A stretch of 64,000 nt of DNA from Pedobacter sp. W3I1 (GCF_030816015.1 NZ_JAUSXN010000001.1:434001-498000); one strand, 5' to 3'; positions 37,927 to 47,917 are shown, numbered from the stretch's first letter. Program-made: numbers and translations. Notes: generated by a model not told the origin, from the letters alone.

Positions 37927-39408
37927 ATGAAAATTAAAATAAATAATAAAATAAAATACCTTTTTATAGCCGCTCCTTTGCTCTTTGCGTCATCATGTAA
38001 AAAGGATTTCTTAACCACAGCTCCAGATACATCTTTACCAATTGAAGATGCATTTGCCAATCCGGATAGGATTTTGTCGCAGGTAAATGGTATATATGCA
38101 GGTGTAAAAAGTGGCCAGTTTTATGGTGGAAGGTATTTAATCTATAACGATATCCGTGGCGAGGACTTTGTGGTAAATAAACCCAATGGGGTAACAGGTT
38201 TAGATACCTGGAGATTCAATTTAACTTCGAATACCAATGAGGTTGTTAATTTATGGGGCGCAATTTATGCTGCAATAAACAGGGCTAATCTTGTTATTGA
38301 AGGCGTAAATGCTAATGCCTCTTTACTTAGCCCCGCAATAGCGAAACAATATATTGCAGAAGCTAAGTTTTTGAGGGCTTTATGTTATTATAGTGCATTA
38401 CAATTATATGCCAAACCCTATATTACGGATAATGGTGCCAGCCTGGGTGTACCCTTGAGGCTTAAAGGTGAAAAGGATCTAACTGGTAACGACTTAAAGA
38501 GAAGCACTGTTGCGGAGGTGTATACGCAGATTTTAAAAGATTTAAATGAAGCAGAGCCAGACTTGGCATTAACATTGCCAACAACAGCAACATCCATACG
38601 AGCTTCCAGGAATACCGCAATTGCCTTTAAAACCAGAATATACCTGACAATGGGCAATTTGCCTGCTGTAGTAACTGAAGCAAATAAGATTGTTAGTGCA
38701 ACAGCACCATTTAAAGCAACAACAGGCACTCCTTTACAGTTAGAAGCTAATATTGCTACTGTATTTGGTGGTGCTTATACAGGTAACGCTACAGCTACAG
38801 AAGCTGTGTTATCTTTCCCGATGGCAGATTTAGATGCGCCGGGGACACAGAATCAATTGGCTTATTATTACAATGTTTCACCAAACCAAGCGGGCGGTAA
38901 TGAAGAATATTTCTTAAACCCTACAGGTATTTTGGCCAATCCTGTTTTCGCTGCCGCTTCAACTGATGCAAGAAAAAGTTTAACAACAGTTTCTGGTGCT
39001 AATACCTATTTAACTAAATTTAAGAGACCATCTCCATATACAGATTATATTCCTGTAATTAGATATGCTGAGGTTTTATTAAACTTAGCAGAAGCTACGG
39101 TGGTAACCGATCCAGTAAGATCTATCGCATTGCTTACTGCGGTTAGACAGCGCTCTAATCCAGGTTATGTATTTCCGGCAGCAGATTTATTGCCTGCGAA
39201 CTTAAAAAACACTATCCTAACTGAAAGAAGAATTGAGTTACTAGGAGAAGGTTTTAGGTCTCCAGATGTAATGAGGTTGGGTGCTGGTTTCGTTGCAAAA
39301 AGTGGTGCTCAAGGAACCGCTCCTGCAATTCCATTTAATACTGCAGGTTATATCTGGCCAATATCAGCTAATGAAGTTCAAAACAATAAATTGATTGTTC
39401 AGAATTAA
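37927..39408 (+). CDS. RagB/SusD family nutrient-binding lipoprotein (pair 4)
   Basis: 493 residues with lipobox LLFASSCKK. Classical features: DFLTTAPDTSLPIEDAFANPD, NGIYAGVKSGQFYGGRYLIYNDIRGEDF, AIYAAINRANLVIEGV, QYIAEAKFLRALCYYSALQLYAKPY, and C-terminal PVIRYAEVLLNLAEATV, LTERRIELLGEGFRSPDVMR, IWPISANEVQNNKLI. It is the surface lid of SusC copy 4, 11 bp upstream. Terminator 39423-39460 follows, then a relic of doxX. Confidence 0.92.
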   Translation: MKIKINNKIKYLFIAAPLLFASSCKKDFLTTAPDTSLPIEDAFANPDRILSQVNGIYAGVKSGQFYGGRYLIYNDIRGEDFVVNKPNGVTGLDTWRFNLTSNTNEVVNLWGAIYAAINRANLVIEGVNANASLLSPAIAKQYIAEAKFLRALCYYSALQLYAKPYITDNGASLGVPLRLKGEKDLTGNDLKRSTVAEVYTQILKDLNEAEPDLALTLPTTATSIRASRNTAIAFKTRIYLTMGNLPAVVTEANKIVSATAPFKATTGTPLQLEANIATVFGGAYTGNATATEAVLSFPMADLDAPGTQNQLAYYYNVSPNQAGGNEEYFLNPTGILANPVFAAASTDARKSLTTVSGANTYLTKFKRPSPYTDYIPVIRYAEVLLNLAEATVVTDPVRSIALLTAVRQRSNPGYVFPAADLLPANLKNTILTERRIELLGEGFRSPDVMRLGAGFVAKSGAQGTAPAIPFNTAGYIWPISANEVQNNKLIVQN

Positions 39409-39422
39409 ATTTAATCCTTAGC

Positions 39423-39460
39423 AAGAAAGCCCAACGAAGAGATTCGCTGGGCTTTCTTGT
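39423..39460 (+). terminator. Rho-independent terminator of SusCD unit 4
   Basis: AAGAAAGCCCA and TGGGCTTTCTT pair perfectly around an imperfect inner loop (ACGAAGAGATTCGC, itself partly paired), followed by GTTTT. Confidence 0.8.
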
Positions 39461-39477
39461 TTTATATCGTAACCGTT

Positions 39478-39567
39478 TATTTCTTATCCACATTATATTT
39501 CCCCGGGCCAATAAAAATCAGTCCGAAAAATGCAATACTAATTCAATCGTATGGCTGGCACCTTTTT
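39478..39567 (-). pseudogene. Relic of a doxX 3' end
   Basis: On the minus strand these 90 bp match the last ~90 bp of the intact doxX gene at 44460-44550 with about a dozen differences: GGCCCGGGGAAATATAATGT, encoding the terminal FIGPGKY.VDKK and ending at the same stop. One or more frameshifts break the frame inside. In the intact arrangement doxX lies 3' of SusD copy 5; here its stub lies 3' of SusD copy 4. This marks an ancient duplication of the SusD-doxX junction. Adjacent sequence to 39640 could encode another fragment (SGYKENDGYYLNAYKK on the minus strand), not recognised. Confidence 0.75.
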
Positions 39568-39672
39568 ATATGCATTCAAATAATAGCCATCGTTTTCTTT
39601 ATAACCAGATGACATCTTCTAAAAGCTAATCTGCTTGTTAAAAGCGTTTTGAGATATATCGACGACTGAAAA

Positions 39673-39748
39673 TTAAAATCGTAAAATTTGCATTACAAAA
39701 TACTAAACCATATCTTGGGTTATTATTAACCGAACTAAATTATTTTTT
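39673..39748 (+). promoter_or_regulatory. Leader of SusC copy 5
   Basis: Near-duplicate of 34690-34762: TAAAATTTGCATTACAAAAT, then TATCTTGG.TTATTATTAAC and AACTAAATTATT before ATG 39749. The remainder of the 340-bp gap (39568-39672) contains no recognisable gene. Confidence 0.6.
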
Positions 39749-42700
39749 ATGAAAAAACTTCTACAAAGTTTGTTCATATTGCTATTTATTGCCACCTCAG
39801 CAATAGCGCAAGATCGAACAATCACAGGAACAGTTACGGGCAAGGAAGACGGAATGCCGCTTCCTGGTGTAAGTGTTAAAATTAAAGGCGCTTCTGGCGG
39901 AACTACAACAGGCGCAGACGGGAAATATGCCGTTAAAATTTCTCAACAGGCTACGGCTATAGAATTTTCATCTATTGGTTTTTTAAGTCAGAGCAGAAAC
40001 ATTGGTTCATCCAATTCTATTAATGTAATCTTGGAGAGCGATGCCAAAAGTTTAAATGAAGTTGTGGTAACTTCTTTTGGAGTACAGAGAGATAAGAAAA
40101 GCCTTGGTTACTCTACAACTAAAATAGATGCAGAGGTATTAACTGCATCAAAAGCAACTAACATCACTAACCAATTTTCTGCCAAAGTACCGGGTGTAAG
40201 GGTTCAGGGTTCTGGTGGTGCATTTACAGGAGCCAGCGTTATTATACGTGGTATGACTACCTTTACCGGTAGCAACCAGCCATTATATGTTGTTGATGGT
40301 GTACCTATTGACAACAGTGGTGGTGGTACCCCTCTCCAGACGGGTCCGTCGCTGTCGAACAGGGCAATTGATATTAACCCGGAAGATGTGGAAAATGTTG
40401 TTGTGCTTAAAGATGCAGCAGCAACATCTATTTATGGTTCTAGAGGCGCCTCGGGAGTAATTTTGATTACAACCAAAAAAGGTAAAAGGGGCGAAAAAGG
40501 AACAATTACGTTTTCAACAAATTACGCTCTCGGTAATATAAATAGGCTTCCTGAGTACCAAAATGAGTACGCTCAGGGAAATAATGGCCTATTAACCCAA
40601 GCAAATATTGGAAATGCTACTGTTTTGGGTAGTGGTGTTTCTACTTCATGGGGCCCTAAAATTGCAGGACAGACGATTACGAATTCCCTAGGTCAAACTG
40701 AAATTTTACAGGCCTATCCAGATAACGTTAAAGATATCTTCAAACAGTCTTATAATTTACAGAATAATTTAAGCTTTAGCGGAGGAACGGAGAAGTCTAC
40801 CTTTAGAATAGCTTACGGTAATTCAACTGAAACCTATGTAATAGACAATAATAAGTTGAAGAGAAATAATTTGACTTTTAGCGGAACTACTGATGTTACC
40901 AGTAAATTAACTGTTGGAGCATCTATAACGTATACAAATACATCTTCAATCAGAACATTACAGGGAAACCAATTATCTAACCCATTATTTAGAGCTTATT
41001 TTACACCAAGATCTTATAATTTATCTGGCCTTCCATTCGAGGATGCTAATGGAAATCAGTTATGGTTTGGGGGTGAGGACCATCCTTACTGGACTATTAA
41101 ATATAATAAATATAACGACGAGGTTAACCGTGTTTTGGGAAATGTTAATGCCAAATACAAATTTACAGATTGGTTAAATGCAGACTTAAAAGTAGGATCG
41201 GATTTCTTTAACTTAAAGAGTAAAGGATTTGATGAGATCGGAAACAGAGGAGGAGGCTTTGCCGGAGCGAGCTCTAGATTAGTGGGGGGGATTGTAGACC
41301 AGGTTAACAATGTTCGTAATATGTCATCATATTTAACCGTTAATGCAAACAAAACCTTTGGAAGTTTTAATTTGAGCGGTACGCTTGGTAATGAGATTAA
41401 TCAGAATTATGTTGGCAATGCACAGGTAATCGGATATAGCCTAGTGGTTCCACATTTCAATAATTTAAAAAATGCTTTAACTTATAACCCGGCATTTGGC
41501 TCGAGCAAAACGCGCTTGATGGGTATTTTTGCTGATTTTGTAGCTGACTATAAAGGTTATCTGTCTTTAAACGTAAAAGCTAGAAACGATTATTCTTCTA
41601 CTTTAACACCAGCAAACAGGTCAATTTTTTATCCTGCAGCAGCTTTAAGTTTTGTGGCAACAGATGCTTTTCCAGAACTTAAAAGTGATCGCTATGTGAA
41701 TTTAATTAAACTGCGTGCCAGTATTGGAGAAGTGGGTAAGGGAGCACCAGCGTACAGTACAGAAACATATTATGATAAATCTTCTGCTAGTGATGGAACT
41801 GGTGCAGTGATTAACTTCCCTTACAATGGTTTAGCCGGATTTACCTTGAATGATGGCGCTGGAAATCCCGATATCACTCCAGAATTTACAAGAGAGATTT
41901 CATTTGGTACAGAATTGGGTTTTTTCAGAAACAGGTTAACGGTAGATGCTACTTATTATACCAGAAATACCAGAAGCGTAATCCTTTCTGTTCCGTATTC
42001 TGCAACATCTGGTATTACCTCGGTAGTTAAAAATGCTGGTAAACTTTCTACAAAAGGATTCGAATTGTTAATCGGTGGAACTCCAATTAGATCTAACGAT
42101 TTTTCATGGGATATCAGTGTAAATTATACTAAATACAAATCTGTGGTAGAAGAACTTGCTCCTGGAGTTGCAAACATCTTCTTAGGAGGATTTACTACCC
42201 CAAATATCAGGCTTGTCGCTGGTGATGAATACGGCCAAATTTATGGTTCAGCTTACCAAAGAAATGCGGAAGGTAAACTTTTGATAAGCCCAACAACCGG
42301 TTTGCCTCTTGCGAGTGCAGATGTGGTTAAAATTGGCAATCCGAATCCTAAATATACAATGGGGATTAGCAATACCTTTACCTATAAGAGTTTTTCACTT
42401 TTCACTTTGTTAGATATTCGTGAAGGCGGAGATCAATATTCAAGAAATATTGCCGATGTGCAGCGTAATGGTGTAGCGGCAGAAACTGGGGAATTTCCAC
42501 GTTTTGAAGCAGATGGTGTAACTCAATCTAAACCTTATCTTTTTGAAGGGGTTTATGCCTCGGGAGCAAATGCCGGCCAGCCTAATACCATCAATGTAAG
42601 AGCACAAGATTATTACGGGAATACAGGTAAATATGTAGCTGCAGAAGGATACATTTTTGATACCTCTTGGTTTAGATTGCGTGAAGCTTCTTTGAGCTAT

Positions 42701-42907
42701 CGCCTGCCATCTGATTTAATAGGTAAAAATATATTTAAAAGTATTGAATTAGGAGTTTTCGGCCGTAACTTATATTTAAGGGCTAAAAATTATCCGCACT
42801 TCGACCCAGAACAAAATGCACTTGGTGTAAGCAATGCTCAAGGTCTTGAATTTAATTCATTGCCAAGCACCAGAACTTTTGGTGTAAACCTTAAAATTGT
42901 ATTATAA
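39749..42907 (+). CDS. SusC/RagA family TonB-linked outer-membrane protein (pair 5), mosaic
   Basis: 1052 residues. The signal peptide and carboxypeptidase-regulatory-like domain match copy 4 almost residue for residue to about position 85. From VVVTSFGVQRDKKSLGYST onward, however, the plug (QPLYVVDGVPIDNSGGG, VLKDAAATSIYGSRGASGVILITTKKG) and barrel follow copy 1, with ARNDYSSTLTPANRSIFYP, EFTREISFGTELGFFRNRL and RTFGVNLKIVL. Like copy 1 it is followed by a SusD-like_2 gene (18 bp). The gene is therefore a recombinant of two SusC lineages with the join near the TonB-box region. Confidence 0.92.
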   Translation: MKKLLQSLFILLFIATSAIAQDRTITGTVTGKEDGMPLPGVSVKIKGASGGTTTGADGKYAVKISQQATAIEFSSIGFLSQSRNIGSSNSINVILESDAKSLNEVVVTSFGVQRDKKSLGYSTTKIDAEVLTASKATNITNQFSAKVPGVRVQGSGGAFTGASVIIRGMTTFTGSNQPLYVVDGVPIDNSGGGTPLQTGPSLSNRAIDINPEDVENVVVLKDAAATSIYGSRGASGVILITTKKGKRGEKGTITFSTNYALGNINRLPEYQNEYAQGNNGLLTQANIGNATVLGSGVSTSWGPKIAGQTITNSLGQTEILQAYPDNVKDIFKQSYNLQNNLSFSGGTEKSTFRIAYGNSTETYVIDNNKLKRNNLTFSGTTDVTSKLTVGASITYTNTSSIRTLQGNQLSNPLFRAYFTPRSYNLSGLPFEDANGNQLWFGGEDHPYWTIKYNKYNDEVNRVLGNVNAKYKFTDWLNADLKVGSDFFNLKSKGFDEIGNRGGGFAGASSRLVGGIVDQVNNVRNMSSYLTVNANKTFGSFNLSGTLGNEINQNYVGNAQVIGYSLVVPHFNNLKNALTYNPAFGSSKTRLMGIFADFVADYKGYLSLNVKARNDYSSTLTPANRSIFYPAAALSFVATDAFPELKSDRYVNLIKLRASIGEVGKGAPAYSTETYYDKSSASDGTGAVINFPYNGLAGFTLNDGAGNPDITPEFTREISFGTELGFFRNRLTVDATYYTRNTRSVILSVPYSATSGITSVVKNAGKLSTKGFELLIGGTPIRSNDFSWDISVNYTKYKSVVEELAPGVANIFLGGFTTPNIRLVAGDEYGQIYGSAYQRNAEGKLLISPTTGLPLASADVVKIGNPNPKYTMGISNTFTYKSFSLFTLLDIREGGDQYSRNIADVQRNGVAAETGEFPRFEADGVTQSKPYLFEGVYASGANAGQPNTINVRAQDYYGNTGKYVAAEGYIFDTSWFRLREASLSYRLPSDLIGKNIFKSIELGVFGRNLYLRAKNYPHFDPEQNALGVSNAQGLEFNSLPSTRTFGVNLKIVL

Positions 42908-42925
42908 TTTTAATTGTAAAATTTT

Positions 42926-44386
42926 ATGAAAAAATTCAAATATAATGTCATAATTGCCTTTTTAACTATAGGTGCTTTGACAACAAGCTCGTGTAAAAAA
43001 TTCTTTGATATCAACACCGATCCTGATGCCGTATTAGCTGCCCCAATCGAACAGCAGTTATCTTCTTTAACTGTTAACATGGGCTTTTTTGCCGGTAGTG
43101 ATGTGAATAGATATACATCGTTGATTATGCAACAGTTTTCTGGGCAAAGTAGTGGTACTCAAAATAATACACAACTTTATGAGAAATATTTAATCCAGGG
43201 ATCTGATGAGAACAATGCTTGGTCTGCTATGTATGCCACGATTTTAAATGATGCGGAAAACATTATCAAGAATGCAAATGAAACCGGGAATCCTCATTAT
43301 TCGGGAGTAGCTAAAATCATAAAGGCATATGCTTATCAGGTTACTGTTGATGTTTGGGGAGATATTCCGTTCTCTGAAACACAAAAATTGACTGAAAATA
43401 CGCAACCAAAATATGATACAGCTGAATCGATCTATCCAGAGCTTATCAAGCTCTTAGACCAAGGAATTGCTGAGGTGAGCGCAACTACATCCAATAAGTC
43501 GCCTGGTACAAACAGCACTATATATCCAGGAGCGTTTGCAACAACTAAGGCGAACTGGATTAAATTTGCTAATACGCTTAAGCTTAGGATTTATTTACAC
43601 TATAGTGAAAAAAATGCAGCCTTTGCTAAGACTCAGATAGATCAATTGATTAACTCAGGTGTTCCATTGTTTGCAAGTAATGCTGACAATTTTCAAATGA
43701 CTTTCGTTAACCAAGCAGCTTCGAGGAACCCTATTGATCAACATGAAACAGCCCGTGCAGGTTATTTAGTGGCTAACGATAAGATTGTAACCTTAATGAA
43801 TAATAAGCTTGATCCAAGACGCCCATTTTACTTTACGCAATTTCCAGCAGGATCTGGTTTGTATAAAGGTGCAATCAGCGGTGATGCTGCATCTCAAAAT
43901 TATTCTAAACTACATGCTTACTTAAGAGGCTTCGCTAATAATGCATACACCGGCGATGCGCCGATCAGGATGCTGACTTTTGCAGAATATAACTTCATCA
44001 GAGCAGAAGCTGCACTTAGGTTCAATTCACCTGGTGTCGCCCAAACGTTCTTTACGGCTGGTATAACTGCCTCTATGACCGATGCTGGTGTGTCTACAGC
44101 AAACATCGCAACCTATTTAGCTGCAAATGGAACATTGGTTGGTACAACTGATCAACAGCTATCTCAAATTATTACCGAGAAGTATATTGCAAGCTATGGT
44201 GTAATAGTAGAATCATGGACAGATTGGAGAAGAACAGGCTATCCTGCAATTGCTCCACCAGCAAATGCAGTTGTACCTTATGTGCCTAGATCTTTATATT
44301 ATCCTCAATCAGAAATAGATTTAAATCCAAATGCTAAGCAAAAGCCAGGGTTAAATGTGAGAGTGTTCTGGGATACCAGACCATAA
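42926..44386 (+). CDS. SusD-like lipoprotein, SusD-like_2 subfamily (pair 5)
   Basis: 486 residues with lipobox LTTSSCKK. Motifs FFDINTDPDAVLAAPIEQQLSSL, MQQFSGQSSGTQNN, GVAKIIKAYAYQVTVDVWGDIPFSET, AEYNFIRAEAALRFN and the terminal VPYVPRSLYYPQSEIDLN match the SusD-like_2 family seen with copy 1, not the RagB/SusD type of copies 2-4. It pairs with SusC copy 5. A terminator and convergent doxX follow. Confidence 0.88.
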   Translation: MKKFKYNVIIAFLTIGALTTSSCKKFFDINTDPDAVLAAPIEQQLSSLTVNMGFFAGSDVNRYTSLIMQQFSGQSSGTQNNTQLYEKYLIQGSDENNAWSAMYATILNDAENIIKNANETGNPHYSGVAKIIKAYAYQVTVDVWGDIPFSETQKLTENTQPKYDTAESIYPELIKLLDQGIAEVSATTSNKSPGTNSTIYPGAFATTKANWIKFANTLKLRIYLHYSEKNAAFAKTQIDQLINSGVPLFASNADNFQMTFVNQAASRNPIDQHETARAGYLVANDKIVTLMNNKLDPRRPFYFTQFPAGSGLYKGAISGDAASQNYSKLHAYLRGFANNAYTGDAPIRMLTFAEYNFIRAEAALRFNSPGVAQTFFTAGITASMTDAGVSTANIATYLAANGTLVGTTDQQLSQIITEKYIASYGVIVESWTDWRRTGYPAIAPPANAVVPYVPRSLYYPQSEIDLNPNAKQKPGLNVRVFWDTRP

Positions 44387-44407
44387 TCAAAAACGATCAT
44401 AAATTAG

Positions 44408-44442
44408 AATGCCCCAAAGCAAAATCACTTCGGGGCATTTTT
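44408..44442. terminator. Terminator between SusD copy 5 and doxX
   Basis: AATGCCCC and GGGGCATT pair around AAAGCAAAATCACTTC, followed by TTTTT. It could serve both the SusCD unit and the convergent doxX. Confidence 0.8.
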
Positions 44443-44459
44443 TATGCTTTAAGATAAAG

Positions 44460-44867
44460 CTATTTCTTATCCACGCTATATTTCCCCGGGCCAATAAAAA
44501 TCAGTCCTAAAAAAACAATGCCTAATTCAACGGCATGGCTGGCACCTTGTAAGCCATCTCCTTTGCCAAAATGAACCAGCGCAGCTATAATCATCGTAAA
44601 GATTAATAAAATTAGTGCCGGACGAAAAAACAACCCCACAATTAAAAGGAAACCACCAAAGGTTTCGGCAACGGCGGCCATAAAACCCCAAAATATGGGT
44701 AAAAAGTTTATGCCGATCACTTTCATGCTTCCTCCTAAACCAGTCCAGCCTTCTGGGCCGCCCGCAAGTTTCGGGAAACCATGAATAATAAACATTACAC
44801 CTAAACCAATGCGTAGCAGCAACAAGCCTGTATTGCAGTATTTTCCTAAATTATCTAAAATCGCCAT
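44460..44867 (-). CDS. DoxX family membrane protein
   Basis: 135 residues with four hydrophobic segments (about 14-32, 55-75, 79-98, 110-126). The DoxX signature LLLLRIGLGVMFIIHGFPKLAGG opens the protein, followed by AAVAETFGGFLLIVGLFFRPA. DoxX proteins are small inner-membrane proteins linked to redox or thiol stress and quinone functions; the exact reaction here is unknown. It begins 1 bp after the stop of the LD-carboxypeptidase gene, so they form an operon. A decayed copy of its 3' end lies at 39478-39567. Confidence 0.85.
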   Translation of the reverse strand: MAILDNLGKYCNTGLLLLRIGLGVMFIIHGFPKLAGGPEGWTGLGGSMKVIGINFLPIFWGFMAAVAETFGGFLLIVGLFFRPALILLIFTMIIAALVHFGKGDGLQGASHAVELGIVFLGLIFIGPGKYSVDKK

Positions 44868-44868
44868 C

Positions 44869-45768
44869 TTATAAATATTTAAATTGAACGTTGTTTGTTT
44901 CTACTTTTAAGTTCACTTCGGCACCTAAAACCATACTGAGGTTATTGTTGATATGCCCCATCGGGAAATTAAAGCAAACCGGGAAATCGTATTCTTTAAC
45001 AATATCCCAAATTACCTCATCGGCTGTTTGCCCGAAAGAAATCTTTTCTTCTTCAATTTCATTAAAAGCGCCAATAACCAAGCCCTTTAAGGTTTTTAGT
45101 TTACCCGCTCTTTTCAGCATCCGCAACATGCGGTCTATAGCATACTCTTGCTCGCCAACATCTTCCAAAAAGAGAATTTTATCTGTAAAATCCATTTCCG
45201 AAACCGAGCCCTGTACCATAGTAAGCAAACTCAAATTACCACCAATCAAAATCCCTGTTGCCTCCCCTGCCCGATTTTTAAATGCGCTTTGATAAGAATA
45301 GGTCTGTTTTTCGCCAAACAGCGCTTTTTGTAAAGAAAGTAAAGCCGCTGGTGTAGATTCATCAAATGTATAGGGCATTTGTGCGTGTAAACATTGGGTA
45401 TTGCATTGCGCAACCAGGTGCGATAGTAGAACGGTAATATCGCTGAAGCCTACAAACCATTTAGGGTTCTGGTTAAATTTCGTAAAGTCCAGGTCATCAA
45501 TAATCCTGATGGTACCATAACCGCCACGCCCCGAAATAATCGCTTTTATAGATGCGTCATCTAAAAAACGCTGAACATCTTTAGTTCTTAAAACATCAGT
45601 TCCGGCAAACTGGTGGTGGCTGGCATATACACTTTCGCCAATAATAACCTCCAAACCCCAGCTTTCTAATTGTGCTATGGCATGGTGTATAGGTTTCGGT
45701 AATTTCTTTGCCGGACATACCAGGGCAATCTTATCTCCTTTTTTTAAATACGGGGGCTGCTTAATCAT
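44869..45768 (-). CDS. S66-family LD-carboxypeptidase
   Basis: 299 residues from ATG 45768. S66 motifs: [16 protein letters not shown] at the start, [17 protein letters not shown], the nucleophile Ser in [12 protein letters not shown] (about residue 108), [11 protein letters not shown], the Glu in [10 protein letters not shown], and the His in [12 protein letters not shown]. The enzyme cleaves the terminal D-Ala from tetrapeptide muropeptides in cytoplasmic recycling. An in-frame extension to 45864 runs into metG on the opposite strand and was rejected. doxX follows directly, and metG is divergent with only 40 bp between start codons. Confidence 0.87.
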   Translation of the reverse strand: MIKQPPYLKKGDKIALVCPAKKLPKPIHHAIAQLESWGLEVIIGESVYASHHQFAGTDVLRTKDVQRFLDDASIKAIISGRGGYGTIRIIDDLDFTKFNQNPKWFVGFSDITVLLSHLVAQCNTQCLHAQMPYTFDESTPAALLSLQKALFGEKQTYSYQSAFKNRAGEATGILIGGNLSLLTMVQGSVSEMDFTDKILFLEDVGEQEYAIDRMLRMLKRAGKLKTLKGLVIGAFNEIEEEKISFGQTADEVIWDIVKEYDFPVCFNFPMGHINNNLSMVLGAEVNLKVETNNVQFKYL

Positions 45769-45780
45769 CTTCAAAACACT

Positions 45781-45788
45781 TATCTTTG
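45781..45788 (+). promoter_or_regulatory. Bacteroidota -7 box TATCTTTG for metG
   Basis: TATCTTTG fits TAnnTTTG exactly and lies 20 bp before the metG TTG start at 45809, giving a very short leader. It sits in the 40-bp space between the divergent ldcA-like and metG starts. No clear -33 element. Confidence 0.5.
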
Positions 45789-45808
45789 CCAAATTAATAA
45801 AAATTGTT

Positions 45809-47917
45809 TTGGATAATAGTAAAATAAAAAGATATACCGTAACTGCAGCGCTTCCATATACCAATGGACCGGTTCATATTGGGCACCTGGCTGGTGTTTA
45901 CATCCCTGCAGATATTTATGCCCGTTATTTAAGGTCGAATAAACGCGATGTAAAATTCATCTGTGGATCTGACGAAAATGGTGTGCCTATTACTTTAAAA
46001 GCCAAAAGAGAAGGGATTACGCCTCAGGAAGTGGTAGATAAGTATCATAAAATTATTGGCGATTCCTTTAAAGAGTTTGGCGTATCTTTCGATATCTACC
46101 ACCGTACCTCATCGCTTACCCATCATCAAACCGCTGCCGATTTCTTCGAAACCCTTTACAAGAAAGGTGTCTTTACAGAAGAAGTTACAGAGCAATATTA
46201 TGATGCTACGGCGAAACAATTTTTAGCCGATCGTTATATTACCGGTACCTGCCCTAGGTGTGGTAACGAAAATGCTTATGGCGATCAGTGCGAAAACTGT
46301 GGGTCTACGCTTAATGCGACCGATTTAATCAATCCAAAATCGACCTTATCAGGCGATAAACCAATTTTAAAGGAAACTAAAAACTGGTTTTTGCCGCTGG
46401 ATAAGTACGAAGACCGTTTACGTACTTATATCGAAAGCCATAAAGAATGGCGCCCAAATGTATACGGCCAATGCCAAAGCTGGTTAAATGCGGGTTTGCA
46501 ACCAAGGGCGATGACCAGAGATTTAGACTGGGGTGTGCGTGTTCCACTTCGCGATGCCGAAGGTAAAGTACTTTATGTATGGTTCGATGCCCCTATTGGC
46601 TATATTTCTGCAACCAAAGAGCTGTGCAACTATGCCAAGCTCGATGTGTGGAATCCTAAAGCCGAAGAATATTACATCAGCAGTTACGAAAATGATAAAT
46701 GTGGTTGGGAAGAATACTGGAAAAGCGACGAAACCAAACTGGTTCACTTTATCGGTAAAGATAACATCGTTTTCCATTGCATCATTTTCCCGGCAATGTT
46801 AATGGCACATGGCGAATATACCTTGGCCGATAATGTGCCGGCAAACGAATTCTTAAACTTAGAAGGACAAAAAATATCAACTTCTAAAAACTGGGCCGTT
46901 TGGTTAAACGAATATTTAAGAGAGTTTGAAGGGAAACAAGATGTATTGCGTTATGTATTAACCGCAACCGCTCCTGAGACGAAGGACAACGATTTTACCT
47001 GGAAAGATTTTCAGGCGAGAAACAATAACGAGCTGGTTGCCATACTTGGCAATTTTGTAAACCGGGTAGTGGTGCTTACACATAAATACTTTGGCGGTAC
47101 AGTACCAACCTGTATGGAAATTGCTGAGGTAGATCAGGCTATTATTGATGAATTGGCTGGTTACCCGGCAAAAATCTCCGCATCTATAGAAAACTACCGT
47201 TTTAGAGAGGCGCTATCAGAAGTAATGAATGTTGCCCGTTTAGGGAATAAATACCTGGCCGAAACCGAGCCATGGAAACTCATTAAAACCGACGAAGACC
47301 GCGTAAGAACAATCTTGCATATTGCACTTCAAATAGCAGCGAATATTCAGATCCTGATCGAACCTTTCTTGCCATTTACGGCCGAAAAGTTAATGAAGAT
47401 GCTCAAAAATGGCGGTCATGATTGGGATGATGCAGGTACGGTGAGCTTGTTAAAACGTGGTCACGAAATTGGTGAAGCGGTACTGTTGTTTGATAAAATT
47501 GAAGATGCCGAGATCGATTTCCAGATCGCGAAATTGAACCAAAGCAAGGCCAGTAATGCGGCAAATAATGCAGTTGCCGTTCCGGCAAAAGAAAATATCC
47601 AGTTTGACGATTTCTCGGCAATGGATATCCGCGTAGCCACCATTATAGCTGCAGAAAAGGTAGAGAAAACTAAAAAACTATTAAAGTTAACGGTAAATAC
47701 AGGCATTGATGAAAGAACGGTGGTTTCTGGTATTGCCGAATATTATAAACCTGAAGATATTGTTGGGAAACAGGTAAGTATAATTGTTAACCTGGCGCCA
47801 AGAGAGATCAAAGGTATTTTATCGCAAGGCATGATTTTGATGGCCGAAAATGCCGAAGGCAAACTCACTTTTGTGGCACCTGTAGAAAAGTTCCAGGAAG
47901 GCAGTGTAATCAGATAG
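45809..47917 (+). CDS. metG: Methionyl-tRNA synthetase
   Basis: 702 residues from a TTG start ([20 protein letters not shown]). The open frame upstream to 45677 has no family similarity and overlaps the divergent gene. Class I motifs: HIGHL near residue 23, zinc-finger cysteines CPRCGN...CENCG around 145-160, and KISTSKNW as the KMSKS equivalent near residue 354. An alpha-helical anticodon-binding domain follows, then a C-terminal tRNA-binding OB domain ([29 protein letters not shown]) of the EMAP/Trbp111 type. It charges tRNA-Met. Stands alone with a hairpin terminator. Confidence 0.95.
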   Translation: MDNSKIKRYTVTAALPYTNGPVHIGHLAGVYIPADIYARYLRSNKRDVKFICGSDENGVPITLKAKREGITPQEVVDKYHKIIGDSFKEFGVSFDIYHRTSSLTHHQTAADFFETLYKKGVFTEEVTEQYYDATAKQFLADRYITGTCPRCGNENAYGDQCENCGSTLNATDLINPKSTLSGDKPILKETKNWFLPLDKYEDRLRTYIESHKEWRPNVYGQCQSWLNAGLQPRAMTRDLDWGVRVPLRDAEGKVLYVWFDAPIGYISATKELCNYAKLDVWNPKAEEYYISSYENDKCGWEEYWKSDETKLVHFIGKDNIVFHCIIFPAMLMAHGEYTLADNVPANEFLNLEGQKISTSKNWAVWLNEYLREFEGKQDVLRYVLTATAPETKDNDFTWKDFQARNNNELVAILGNFVNRVVVLTHKYFGGTVPTCMEIAEVDQAIIDELAGYPAKISASIENYRFREALSEVMNVARLGNKYLAETEPWKLIKTDEDRVRTILHIALQIAANIQILIEPFLPFTAEKLMKMLKNGGHDWDDAGTVSLLKRGHEIGEAVLLFDKIEDAEIDFQIAKLNQSKASNAANNAVAVPAKENIQFDDFSAMDIRVATIIAAEKVEKTKKLLKLTVNTGIDERTVVSGIAEYYKPEDIVGKQVSIIVNLAPREIKGILSQGMILMAENAEGKLTFVAPVEKFQEGSVIR

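Noticed and set aside
45677-45808. In-frame upstream extension of metG
   Set aside because: It reads through the divergent ldcA-like gene and has no synthetase similarity; the TTG at 45809 gives the family N-terminus and a -7 box sits just before it.
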